Positions 6,792-15,307 of a stretch of DNA of 30,028 nucleotides are shown here, piece by piece. The notes beneath the pieces were generated by a model. It saw only the letters and a program-made list of their open reading frames with translations. It was not told where the DNA came from and searched no databases. Source of the DNA: CBDULX01 sp965368175 (lineage in GTDB: Bacteria > Pseudomonadota > Gammaproteobacteria > SZUA-229). The stretch lies in contig CBDULX010000013.1 of the NCBI GenBank assembly GCA_965368175.1, forward strand, positions 1 to 30,028. Direction: 5' to 3'. The translations under genes and the position numbers were made by a program. The number at the start of each line of letters is the position of its first letter. Position 1 is the stretch's first letter.

Positions 6792-8606
6792 TTAAGCTGG
6801 TGCTGGTGCTGGTGCCGGTACCGGAACTGGCATCAAAATCCGATCCACGCCTTCCTTACCCAGTCGTTTGTATATATCTTCCAGTGCCATATCTTCAGTT
6901 GCAAAGAAGTTTTCCTGCCCTAATACGTCCATTAGATGCGAATTACGCATGACATCAAGGATCTGTTTCTTCAGGCCGCTGAATACCAGGGTAACGCCAT
7001 GATCCCTCAATCGATCAATCAGATGATGCACAACCTCTTCACCGGATGCATCCAGCTGGTTAATACCATCACCCACCACCAGTATATATTTCACTTCATG
7101 GTGCTCACTCATCGCTTTCAGGATGGTGTCTTCAAAGTAGGATACGTTGGCAAAATACAGCGAACCATCAAACCGTAGCACAATGATTTGTTCATCCCTT
7201 GCCAGATTTGGGTTTACACTCAAATCACGTAATGTGCCGTCGGGATAACGCCCCAACAGAGCCACCCGTGGTTTCATAGTACGATACAGATACATGCCCA
7301 GTGCCAGGCCTGCGCCAATAATGATGCCTTTATCCAGGTGCGGTGCAAAACCCAATGTCGCCGCAAACGTCACGATCGATGCAATACCGTCATGTACATT
7401 GGTACGCCAGGCATGCTTCACCGCCGACAAGTTAATCAGACCAAAAACAGCCATCATGATGACAGCCGCCAGTACCGCCTTGGGCAGGTGATAGAGCAGG
7501 GGCGTCAGGAATAACAGAGTAATTACCACAACAGCTGCGGTGACGACCGATGAAAATCCTGTTTTTGCACCGGCACCCAGGTTCACCGCAGAACGGGAAA
7601 ATGAACCACTGGCAGGGTACGACTGAAAGAAACTGCCGGCAATATTACCCAGACCCTGTCCAATCAACTCCTGATTAGGATCTATGTGATCTTTGGTTTT
7701 TGCTGCCATTGCCTTGGCGATGGATATGGCTTCCATAAAACCAACCAGAGAAATTACAATAGCCGCAGGTAACAGGGTGCCGATTAATTCGAGGCTAAAG
7801 GCAGGTGCCTTAAAACTGGGCAGGCCTTCGGGAATAGCACCGACCACCGCACCACCCAGTCCACCATCTTCCACCTTGCCGCCGTATCCTATCAGCCAGC
7901 TAATGATGATGGACCCTGCTACAGCCACTAATACACCGGGAGCCTTTGGTGTGTATTTTTTCATCAACATCATCACCACAAAGGCGCTCATACCCATAAT
8001 CAGTGTTGCCATATGAGTATCGCCCAGTTGCTGCAAAACCCCCCATATACGCACAGTAATGAAATGGTCACCGGGTGATCCAGGCATTTCGACACCAAAT
8101 ATCTTTGATAACTGCGACAGTCCAATCACCAGAGCTGCGGCATTGGTAAAACCCACGATTACCGGATGAGACAGGAAATTTACAATAATGCCGAGGCGGA
8201 ACACACCCAGAAACAGCTGAAACAGACCCACCAGTAGTGCCAGGAACATGGCCAGTGGGATATATTGTTCAGCCAGCTCGGGACTTGACTGTGCCGTGCC
8301 ACCGACCACCGTCGCCAGTGCCGTAGCCGTCATCAGTGACACAACTGCCACTGGACCGGTAGCCAGTTGTTTAGATGAGCCCCACAGCGCTGCCACCATT
8401 ACTGGCATGAATGAAATATATAATCCAAAATAAGCCGGCAATCCTGCCAGTTGCGCATAGGCCATGGATTGAGGAATCAATACCAGGGCAACTGTTAAAC
8501 CGGCTATTACATCCGCTCGAACAATCGAGCTGTCTTTGAGCATGGGCGCCCATTTAAGGAAGGGAAATAGTGTGAACAAAATATTATTACTTTTATCTTT
8601 TGACAT
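6792..8606 (-). CDS. SulP-family anion transporter with STAS domain (candidate bicarbonate or sulfate carrier)
   Basis: A 604-residue inner-membrane transporter. Residues about 30-440 form the multi-helix SulP core, beginning with the family sequence D-V-I-A-G-L-T-V-A-L-V-L-I-P-Q-S-M-A-Y-A. Residues about 460-590 form a cytoplasmic STAS domain with the characteristic Q-L-D-A-S-G-E motif (D519, S521). The family carries sulfate, bicarbonate and other anions, and sequence alone does not fix the substrate. Next to nhaD, a DAB cluster and phosphoribulokinase, Na+- or H+-coupled bicarbonate uptake is a reasonable inference. An AGAGGA motif 5 nt before the ATG supports the start. The C-terminus is odd: a run of Val-Pro and Ala-Pro dipeptides (PVPVPAPAPAPA) encoded by a short hexanucleotide tandem repeat. 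Confidence 0.88.
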   Translation of the reverse strand: MSKDKSNNILFTLFPFLKWAPMLKDSSIVRADVIAGLTVALVLIPQSMAYAQLAGLPAYFGLYISFMPVMVAALWGSSKQLATGPVAVVSLMTATALATVVGGTAQSSPELAEQYIPLAMFLALLVGLFQLFLGVFRLGIIVNFLSHPVIVGFTNAAALVIGLSQLSKIFGVEMPGSPGDHFITVRIWGVLQQLGDTHMATLIMGMSAFVVMMLMKKYTPKAPGVLVAVAGSIIISWLIGYGGKVEDGGLGGAVVGAIPEGLPSFKAPAFSLELIGTLLPAAIVISLVGFMEAISIAKAMAAKTKDHIDPNQELIGQGLGNIAGSFFQSYPASGSFSRSAVNLGAGAKTGFSSVVTAAVVVITLLFLTPLLYHLPKAVLAAVIMMAVFGLINLSAVKHAWRTNVHDGIASIVTFAATLGFAPHLDKGIIIGAGLALGMYLYRTMKPRVALLGRYPDGTLRDLSVNPNLARDEQIIVLRFDGSLYFANVSYFEDTILKAMSEHHEVKYILVVGDGINQLDASGEEVVHHLIDRLRDHGVTLVFSGLKKQILDVMRNSHLMDVLGQENFFATEDMALEDIYKRLGKEGVDRILMPVPVPAPAPAPA

Positions 8607-8645
8607 GGATTCCTCTGCAAGAAAATTTTTTCTATCCTAAATAAA

Positions 8646-8801
8646 GGCACTTCTATTAAATCTGGATATTCCAGATTGAGATTTAAAACTCATCAGATCA
8701 AGACGCAGACATCATGTAATAGCGGACTATTGCTGTGATTTCCATGGTAGAGATAGCGAGTTTGAACTCAAGATGCTTATTCATCAATTAACAGAGGTGC
8801 C
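8646..8801. repeat. MITE-like element in the sulP-nhaD divergent region
   Basis: The gap between the two divergent starts (8607-8962) is 356 bp and holds no gene. GGCACTTCTATTAA (8646-8659) and TTAACAGAGGTGCC (8788-8801) form terminal inverted repeats matching at 12 of 14 positions. The 156-bp interior is rich in smaller palindromes: AATCTGGA-TAT-TCCAGATT at 8659-8677, AATAG-CGGA-CTATT in the middle, and GAGTT-TG-AACTC near the right end. There is no room for a transposase, which fits a non-autonomous element. Right of it lies a separate perfect hairpin (TGCCGTC 8828-8834 with GACGGCA 8841-8847). Any promoter for sulP or nhaD must lie in or beside these repeats; I cannot pick one. Confidence 0.6.
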
Positions 8802-8962
8802 CTCAAAATAATTTTAACACGTTTTTCTGCCGTCTCAGTTGACGGCAGCAATCATCAGCCAGATGAGAGTATTTCATTTATCATGGCGATATCCGCCAGC
8901 TTTTTACTCTAGTGTCGCTATAATTGCTAACCCAGCCGCAGAATAAAATCAAGAGGTCCGAA

Positions 8963-10396
8963 GTGCACAAACCCCTTATCCTGCTAATGCTTTTGCTTTC
9001 AACATTCTCCGGTTCAGCTCAGGCCACAACGGGCATAACACAGACACTGGATCTGACACAGCATACAGTCGGCTATGCGGCCCTCTTCGTATTTGTGATT
9101 GCCTATTTATTTGTCATGGCAGAAGAATTCACCCATCTGCGTAAATCTAAACCGGTAATTTTAGCTGCCGGTATTATCTGGGCGATGATTGCTGCTGTGT
9201 ATTCAAGTAATGGCATGCCCCACGCTGCTGAACAGGCCTTCAGACATAATCTGCTGGAGTATGCAGAATTAATGTTATTCCTCCTGGTTGCAATGACTTA
9301 TATCAACGCTATGGAAGAACGTAAGGTATTTGATACTCTACGGACCTGGCTGGTGGGCAGAGGTTATGGTTTAAGGCAGTTATTCTGGCTCACCGGTACT
9401 CTCGCTTTCTTCATTTCACCCATTACAGATAACCTGACCACAGCGCTATTAATGTGTGCCGTGGTGATGGCCGTAGGCGGCAACAACGTGGCTTTTGTCA
9501 GTATCGCCTGTGTCAATATTGTGATTGCAGCAAATGCCGGCGGCGCATTCAGCCCTTTTGGTGACATCACCACCTTGATGGTCTGGCAGAAGGGCATTAT
9601 CGATTTTCAGACTTTTTTTGCTCTGTTTATACCTTCCGTTGTCAACTTTCTGGTACCTGCTGCTTTTATGCACTTTGCCATCCCGGATGAATACCCTGAA
9701 CCAAATAAGCAGATGGAGGTAATGCGTCGCGGCGCACGACGCATCATCGTACTGTTTTTGCTCACCATCCTGACTTCAGTCTGTTTCCATAACTTCCTGC
9801 ATTTACCACCGGTACTGGGCATGCTCACGGGCCTGTCATATTTACAGTTTTTTGGTTATTACCTGAAAAAAACTCATAACTACGCCATAGCACCATTAGA
9901 CCAGCAAAAAGAAGAACAGAGAATGGGTGATGTAGTGCCATTTGATGTTTTCAGTAAAATAGCTCGCGCCGAATGGGACACTCTGCTGTTTTTTTATGGG
10001 GTGGTACTCTGTGTTGGCGGCCTTGGTTTTATTGGATATCTGTCGCTGGCGTCCGGAGTGATGTACACTCAGTGGGGTGCAACGGAAGCCAATATAACCA
10101 TCGGAATTTTATCGGCCGTAGTCGACAATATTCCTGTTATGTTTGCCGTACTCACCATGCAGCCGGACATGTCTATGGGGCAATGGCTACTGGTGACACT
10201 TACCGCCGGTGTAGGTGGCAGCCTGTTATCTATAGGCTCAGCTGCGGGCGTGGCTCTTATGGGTATGGCCAAGGGCAAATACACCTTCTTTGGCCATCTT
10301 AAATGGACACCGGTTATCGCGCTCGGTTATGCGGCCAGTATTATGGTCCATTTATGGATCAACAAAGCTTATTTTACGATGTCGGCGTTAAAATAG
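8963..10396 (+). CDS. nhaD: NhaD-type Na+/H+ antiporter
   Basis: A 477-residue ion-transporter-superfamily antiporter of the inner membrane that exchanges Na+ (or Li+) for H+. I place the start at the GTG at 8963, because AGAGG lies 6 nt ahead of it. The protein then begins directly with a signal-like segment ending S-A-Q-A (residue 21), as NhaD proteins often do; an in-frame TTG at 8924 has no such motif. Conserved membrane motifs include F-I-S-P-I-T-D-N-L-T-T-A-L, N-A-G-G-A-F-S-P-F-G-D-I-T-T and V-V-D-N-I-P-V-M-F-A-V, with the intramembrane acids and polar residues expected of the family. It lies upstream of the DAB cluster in the same direction and may supply the sodium or proton gradient for neighbouring transporters. 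This coupling is inferred from context. Confidence 0.9.
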   Translation: MHKPLILLMLLLSTFSGSAQATTGITQTLDLTQHTVGYAALFVFVIAYLFVMAEEFTHLRKSKPVILAAGIIWAMIAAVYSSNGMPHAAEQAFRHNLLEYAELMLFLLVAMTYINAMEERKVFDTLRTWLVGRGYGLRQLFWLTGTLAFFISPITDNLTTALLMCAVVMAVGGNNVAFVSIACVNIVIAANAGGAFSPFGDITTLMVWQKGIIDFQTFFALFIPSVVNFLVPAAFMHFAIPDEYPEPNKQMEVMRRGARRIIVLFLLTILTSVCFHNFLHLPPVLGMLTGLSYLQFFGYYLKKTHNYAIAPLDQQKEEQRMGDVVPFDVFSKIARAEWDTLLFFYGVVLCVGGLGFIGYLSLASGVMYTQWGATEANITIGILSAVVDNIPVMFAVLTMQPDMSMGQWLLVTLTAGVGGSLLSIGSAAGVALMGMAKGKYTFFGHLKWTPVIALGYAASIMVHLWINKAYFTMSALK

Positions 10397-10438
10397 CCCA
10401 CACTCAAAATACCATGGGCTGACTTCCTCCCTCCTGAT

Positions 10439-10459
10439 AGTCATTAGAGCTCAATGACT
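10439..10459. promoter_or_regulatory. Dyad upstream of the DAB cluster
   Basis: AGTCATT (10439-10445) and AATGACT (10453-10459) are perfect 7-bp arms around AGAGCTC, which contains the palindrome GAGCTC. It lies in the 135-bp gap between nhaD and the first DAB-cluster gene. No T-run follows, so a protein-binding site is as likely as a weak hairpin. No regulator gene is present in the window to pair with it. Confidence 0.3.
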
Positions 10460-10531
10460 CGAACGTGGTTTTATGCTATGTTCGGCAACATTTTTGATCG
10501 GTACTGATTACGGTAATACTGCCGGAGACAG

Positions 10532-12022
10532 TTGTACTTCTGGTTCGAAACTCAAATGCAAGAACTTACATTTTTATTGATTCTGCCATTGTTAGGCGCA
10601 GCCATAATTGCTGTACTGCCAGGGCAGAGCAGCCGCTTGATTAGAAATACCGCATTGCTGGCATCGGCGGCGGCATTGATCATGGCCTGGTCGTTACTAC
10701 TTTCTTTCGATACCACTACTGCTGGTTTACAGTTTGCCGAACAGGTCGACTGGAACAAACAACTGGGTACCTCCTATGCTCTGGCACTTGATGGTATTTC
10801 TTTCCCCATGGTTCTGCTGGCAACCCTGCTATGTCTGATCTCCATCATGGCCTCTTCCAGCATTAAGGAAAAAGTAAAAGGCTATTACCTGCTGATACTG
10901 TTACTGGAATCCGCCCTGCTGGGCGTATTCATGGCCCAGGACTGGTCTCTTTTTTATGTATTCTGGGAACTGACGCTGATCCCCCTGTTCTTTCTGATCG
11001 ATCGCTGGGGCGCTGAAAATCGACATACTGCCGCACTTAATTTTGTGCTCTACACAATGGGGGGCTCTGTCTTCATGCTATTGAGCCTGCTGGTTTTATT
11101 CGACTCCACGCCGGGCCACAGTTTCGCCATGACCGATATGATGGCCGCCTCCCGTGCGCTACCCGCAGATACCCAGTTAATTATTTTTCTCGGTTTCCTG
11201 ATCGGCTTTGGCGTTAAAATGCCCATCTTCCCTCTACATGGCTGGTTACCTCTGGCCCATGTCGAAGCACCCAGCCCTATCAGTATATTGCTCTCGGGTA
11301 TTCTGTTGAAAATGGGCTCTTATGGTCTGATTCGAGCCGCCACCATGTTGCCGGATGCCGTGGTTGCACTGCAACCTTTTCTAGCAACACTGGCGCTCAT
11401 CAGCCTGATTTACGGTGGTTTGCTGGCCTGGCGACAGTCTGATTTGAAAAAAATGATTGCCTACTCATCGGTGAGTCACATGGGAGTAGTGCTGTTAGGT
11501 ATTGCGGCATTAAACTTCTCCGGTTTAAGTGGTGCCCTGATGCAAATGATTGCCCACGGCCTGGTAGCTGGGGCCACATTCCTGTTGATTGGTTTACTTT
11601 ACGAGCGTACCCATACCCGGGATATCAACCATTACTGTTCTCTGGTAAAAGTGACACCCCGTTTTGCCTTTTTCACCACTATGGCCTTTATTGCAGCCGT
11701 GGGTATGCCCGGCACCGCCGGATTTATCGCAGAACTGCATGTCCTGATTGGCGGCTATCAACGCTGGGGATGGGTAGTGGTGGTACTGAGCCTGGGCGTG
11801 CTCATCAGCGCGGCTTATGCCATACGAACCGTGGGCCGTATGTTCACGGGGCCAGTGTATTGTGAACTTGAGAAAATCCCGGACATGAAAAATTCAGAAA
11901 TGATGACCGCCGGTGTGCTTACATTTGGCTTTGTACTCATTGGTTTTTACCCGGCACCGGCCCTGAATCTAATCACGACATCCGTCACTGAATTAAGCCT
12001 GCTGTTTAGCAGTCGATTCTAG
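10532..12022 (+). CDS. NuoM/MrpD-type proton-translocating subunit, first gene of extended DAB cluster
   Basis: A 496-residue multi-helix membrane protein of the complex I/Mrp antiporter family (NuoM-like). Key residues appear intact: the A-L-D-G-I-S motif, the helix-5 glutamate in F-W-E-L-T-L-I-P (E146), the helix-7 lysine in F-G-V-K-M-P-I-F-P-L-H-G-W-L-P (K229), K260 in L-L-K-M-G-S-Y-G, and the histidine of M-I-A-H-G. It should conduct or couple protons or Na+. The gene ends 9 nt before dabA, whose AGGAG overlaps its stop codon, so the two are cotranscribed. The start may be the TTG at 10532 (GGAG 4 nt ahead) or the in-frame ATG at 10556, which gives a more usual N-terminus. No other nuo genes are nearby, so it is not part of a complex I operon. 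Confidence 0.85.
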   Translation: MYFWFETQMQELTFLLILPLLGAAIIAVLPGQSSRLIRNTALLASAAALIMAWSLLLSFDTTTAGLQFAEQVDWNKQLGTSYALALDGISFPMVLLATLLCLISIMASSSIKEKVKGYYLLILLLESALLGVFMAQDWSLFYVFWELTLIPLFFLIDRWGAENRHTAALNFVLYTMGGSVFMLLSLLVLFDSTPGHSFAMTDMMAASRALPADTQLIIFLGFLIGFGVKMPIFPLHGWLPLAHVEAPSPISILLSGILLKMGSYGLIRAATMLPDAVVALQPFLATLALISLIYGGLLAWRQSDLKKMIAYSSVSHMGVVLLGIAALNFSGLSGALMQMIAHGLVAGATFLLIGLLYERTHTRDINHYCSLVKVTPRFAFFTTMAFIAAVGMPGTAGFIAELHVLIGGYQRWGWVVVVLSLGVLISAAYAIRTVGRMFTGPVYCELEKIPDMKNSEMMTAGVLTFGFVLIGFYPAPALNLITTSVTELSLLFSSRF

Positions 12023-12031
12023 GAGTTCCTG

Positions 12032-15000
12032 ATGACTGAGCAAATTCACAGCGAAGACGAAATTGACATACGGCAGCAGCTCAGGGACGCCATCGCCCAT
12101 TTTGAGCACATACTGCCAGGCCAGGCCCCAATCAAAGACTTTGTTCATCATAATACGCTGCATGGATTCCAGCACCTGCCGTTTCCAGAGGCACTGAAAG
12201 CGGCACGCGAATACAATGGCGCGTATGGCTACCTGCCCGAATCTAAATTCCGTGAATATTACCAGCAAGGCCGTATTACGCTGGACGATATTCAGGCTGT
12301 TTTAAATGATGACGATAGCCTGAATGTCAGCGAGCCGATTACTGACGATATGACACGGGGCGACATTTTAACCACCGCTCTGCTCTATTCACTGAACAGT
12401 GTTACTGGTTGTCAGCTCAACTGGCAGATCGAAGAACTCAATGCATTGCATCGCATGCAGTCAGATGTCAGCCCGATCAATCGTGAAAAATTACTGGCCC
12501 GCGCCGCTCAACCTGAAGAAGAGGCTATTCACAATCTGTGGAATGCCTGCCTGGAAAAACTGAATCTGCAGCATTTTATAATACACCCCGAAGAAATGAT
12601 CGATCTTCAGCCTGACCGCGCCGAAGAAATGCTCGGCAAAGAAGACGATCCCGATGAGACACCAGAAGCAGGTGTATCCTCGATCCATCGCCAGGTTCAG
12701 AAGGAGGCACGTAATATTTCCGGCCAGCTGATGCGTGATGTTGGCCACCACATTACTCTAAGCGGACTGTTAGTTAAACTCACCGGTATAAATATACTGG
12801 ATGATATTGCCAGTGATCTACAGCGGCATATTGCCAACTATCTGGATCAGGGTCTGTCTGCCTGGCATAGCTCTGATCGCCGACAGGGCTTTTATATTGC
12901 ATGGAAAAGCAGCGCCCATCACGACCTTGCATGGGTATTTGACCAGATACCTGAATGGTCCGATAACATAAAAAGCCTGCCAGATAATGCGATGGACAGC
13001 ATCATATTGAGCCTGACCCGCCTCGGCATACCCCAGAGTCACTGGACCCATTACCTGGAACGAATGGCCCTTGAACTGCCCGGCTGGTCTGGCATTTTCC
13101 TCTGGCGCCAGATGCACCCGGGTTATGAAGACAGCGATTACCCGGTCGACATACTGGACTATCTGGCCGTACGCCTGATTCTTGAGCAACTCTATGGACA
13201 AAAACTGTGCCGGGAACAGTGGCAGATAGAAGCCAGCCTCGATGTGCTTCGCTGGTATTTCCGCCGACGCCGTTCGGAACTTTATGTACGCTACATGTTG
13301 TTCAATGAGCGTCTGCCGGAATATCTGGTGAGCCAGGCGCAACGCCAGATTCAAACTGCGCTGCATAACCACAGTGATTACCTGCCCTGGAAGGGCATTG
13401 CCGACATGATTATCATCTGGCGCAATAGCCCCATGGGAAGTCATCGATCCGGCTATACGGTGAATCAACATGGCTGGCAACTGTTTCGAATTGCCCAGCA
13501 TAATGGACTCAGTGCACAGGACATATCGGCGCTTGGCAAGGAGCAGGTCACCGGTATTTTCCAGTGCATCGAACAACTGGACGATGAAACTCACGGCTTT
13601 CTCTGGCTACAGGCTTATGAGCGAAATTATCGCGAAAAACTGTTCAATGCTCTGGTTAATAATCAGGGACGGGGCCGCTGGAGTGATCGGACCCAACGCC
13701 CGCATGCCCAGGTCATTTTCTGTATGGACGACCGCGAAGAAGGTATTCGTCGTCACCTTGAAGAACTTAACCCGATGATCGAAACCCTGGGGGCCGCCGG
13801 TTTCTTTGGTGTCCCCATCAACTGGAAAGGCCTGGACGATGACAAGGTTACAGGCTTATGCCCAGTGGTGGTTTCGCCGTCCCATGAGCTACGGGAACTG
13901 GCCAATGACGACCAGATTCATCAACAACTCAGGCACCAGCACCGACGTTCGCTAAGGTTACGGCTAAAAAACCTGATTCATCAGGAAACTCACCGCAGCC
14001 TGTTTACTCCCTTACTGGTGGCAGTCGTCGCACCCTTCAGCTTGTTGGCCATACTCGGTAAAGTCTTTGGCTTCCGGCTGCTGGGGCAATATCTGGAATC
14101 TTTGCGCGAGCGCTTCGATATCCGCCTGAAAACACACATTGCCCTGACTGCGGATGATGATGGTCACAGTCCGAGTCCTGAACATCCAGGGCTGGGTTTT
14201 ACCGACACCGAGCAGGCAGACCGTGTTCAGTCATTACTGCGTAGTATGGGCTTAACCCAGGGTTTTGGGCATTTTGTACTTCTGATGGGCCATGGCTCCA
14301 TGAGCCAGAACAATCCACATCTGTCGGCATATAATTGCGGCGCCTGCAGTGGGCGTCATGGCGGACCCAATGCCCGGATCTTTGCGCAAATTGCCAATCG
14401 TCCTGAGATTCGCGAAATTTTGAAACAACGAGGCATCAATATCCCGGGTGATACCCACTTTCTGGGCGCAGAACATAATACCTGTGATGAAACCATTTTC
14501 TGGTATGACCAGGAACAGGTGCCAGAAACCTTACTGGATGCATTTCATCAATTAAAAACCGAGGTATTCGAAGCCACACAAAAATCAGCCCATGAACGCT
14601 GCCGTCGACTGGCTTCAGCACCCAGATATCCGTCACTGAAAAAGGCTCTTAAACATATTATCGGTCGCGGCTATGATTTTTCTCAGGCCCGCCCTGAGCT
14701 CGGACACGCCACCAATGCGGCCGCATTCATTGGCCGTCGTTCCATGAGTGAGGGTGCATTCTTTGATCGTCGGGCATTCCTGATCTCCTATGATCCGACC
14801 CAGGACGATGAAGAAGGCCATATTATCGAAGCCCTGCTACTCGCCAACGGCCCGGTAGGTGCTGGCATCAATCTCGAATATTACTTCTCTACCGTCAATA
14901 ACAACCAGTATGGCAGTGGTTCAAAAATCACTCACAATGTCACCGGCCTGTTCGCCGTCATGGATGGATCCAGCAGTGACCTGCGGACCGGCCTGCCACT

Positions 15001-15307
15001 GCAGATGATCGAAATCCATGAAGCGATGCGATTACAGGTAGTGGTGGAAGCCAGCACTGAAATACTGACAAAAATCTACCTGCGTCAGCCTCCGCTGCAG
15101 GAGCTGGTGGGCAATGGCTGGTTATTGCTCAGCGCCAAAGACCCTGACTCTGAGGCCATCTCGGTGTTCATTCCCGGCAAGGGTTTTGTGCCCTGGCAGG
15201 GCCAGGTTATGCCACTGCCCACGGTGGACTCATCAGGCAGGTGGTATAAAGGCCAGCACCTGCCATTAGACCCAGTGCTGATTAAACGGGAGGTCGCCCA
15301 TGCATAA
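12032..15307 (+). CDS. dabA: DabA (UPF0753/DUF2309), inorganic carbon transporter catalytic subunit
   Basis: A 1091-residue soluble protein of the UPF0753/DUF2309 family. DabA has a beta-carbonic-anhydrase-like zinc core and works with a membrane DabB to drive one-way hydration of CO2 to bicarbonate. The N-terminal block F-V-H-H-N-T-L-H-G-F-Q (about 34-44) is the family lead-in. Candidate zinc and active-site residues are C564 and D566 in F-C-M-D-D-R-E-E-G, and H754 and C769 in G-H-G-S-M-S and Y-N-C-G-A-C-S-G. The C-x-D and H-x14-C spacings equal those described for Halothiobacillus DabA (C351, D353, H524, C539), so the site looks complete. The protein is a long form, with about 210 more residues ahead of the zinc motif than Halothiobacillus. 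AGGAG 6 nt upstream supports the ATG. It overlaps the next gene by 8 nt. Confidence 0.93.
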   Translation: MTEQIHSEDEIDIRQQLRDAIAHFEHILPGQAPIKDFVHHNTLHGFQHLPFPEALKAAREYNGAYGYLPESKFREYYQQGRITLDDIQAVLNDDDSLNVSEPITDDMTRGDILTTALLYSLNSVTGCQLNWQIEELNALHRMQSDVSPINREKLLARAAQPEEEAIHNLWNACLEKLNLQHFIIHPEEMIDLQPDRAEEMLGKEDDPDETPEAGVSSIHRQVQKEARNISGQLMRDVGHHITLSGLLVKLTGINILDDIASDLQRHIANYLDQGLSAWHSSDRRQGFYIAWKSSAHHDLAWVFDQIPEWSDNIKSLPDNAMDSIILSLTRLGIPQSHWTHYLERMALELPGWSGIFLWRQMHPGYEDSDYPVDILDYLAVRLILEQLYGQKLCREQWQIEASLDVLRWYFRRRRSELYVRYMLFNERLPEYLVSQAQRQIQTALHNHSDYLPWKGIADMIIIWRNSPMGSHRSGYTVNQHGWQLFRIAQHNGLSAQDISALGKEQVTGIFQCIEQLDDETHGFLWLQAYERNYREKLFNALVNNQGRGRWSDRTQRPHAQVIFCMDDREEGIRRHLEELNPMIETLGAAGFFGVPINWKGLDDDKVTGLCPVVVSPSHELRELANDDQIHQQLRHQHRRSLRLRLKNLIHQETHRSLFTPLLVAVVAPFSLLAILGKVFGFRLLGQYLESLRERFDIRLKTHIALTADDDGHSPSPEHPGLGFTDTEQADRVQSLLRSMGLTQGFGHFVLLMGHGSMSQNNPHLSAYNCGACSGRHGGPNARIFAQIANRPEIREILKQRGINIPGDTHFLGAEHNTCDETIFWYDQEQVPETLLDAFHQLKTEVFEATQKSAHERCRRLASAPRYPSLKKALKHIIGRGYDFSQARPELGHATNAAAFIGRRSMSEGAFFDRRAFLISYDPTQDDEEGHIIEALLLANGPVGAGINLEYYFSTVNNNQYGSGSKITHNVTGLFAVMDGSSSDLRTGLPLQMIEIHEAMRLQVVVEASTEILTKIYLRQPPLQELVGNGWLLLSAKDPDSEAISVFIPGKGFVPWQGQVMPLPTVDSSGRWYKGQHLPLDPVLIKREVAHA

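Noticed and set aside
10478..10495. Terminator after nhaD (ATGTT-CGGC-AACAT followed by five T)
   Set aside because: The stem is only 5 AT-rich pairs and too weak to support; transcription probably continues into the DAB cluster.
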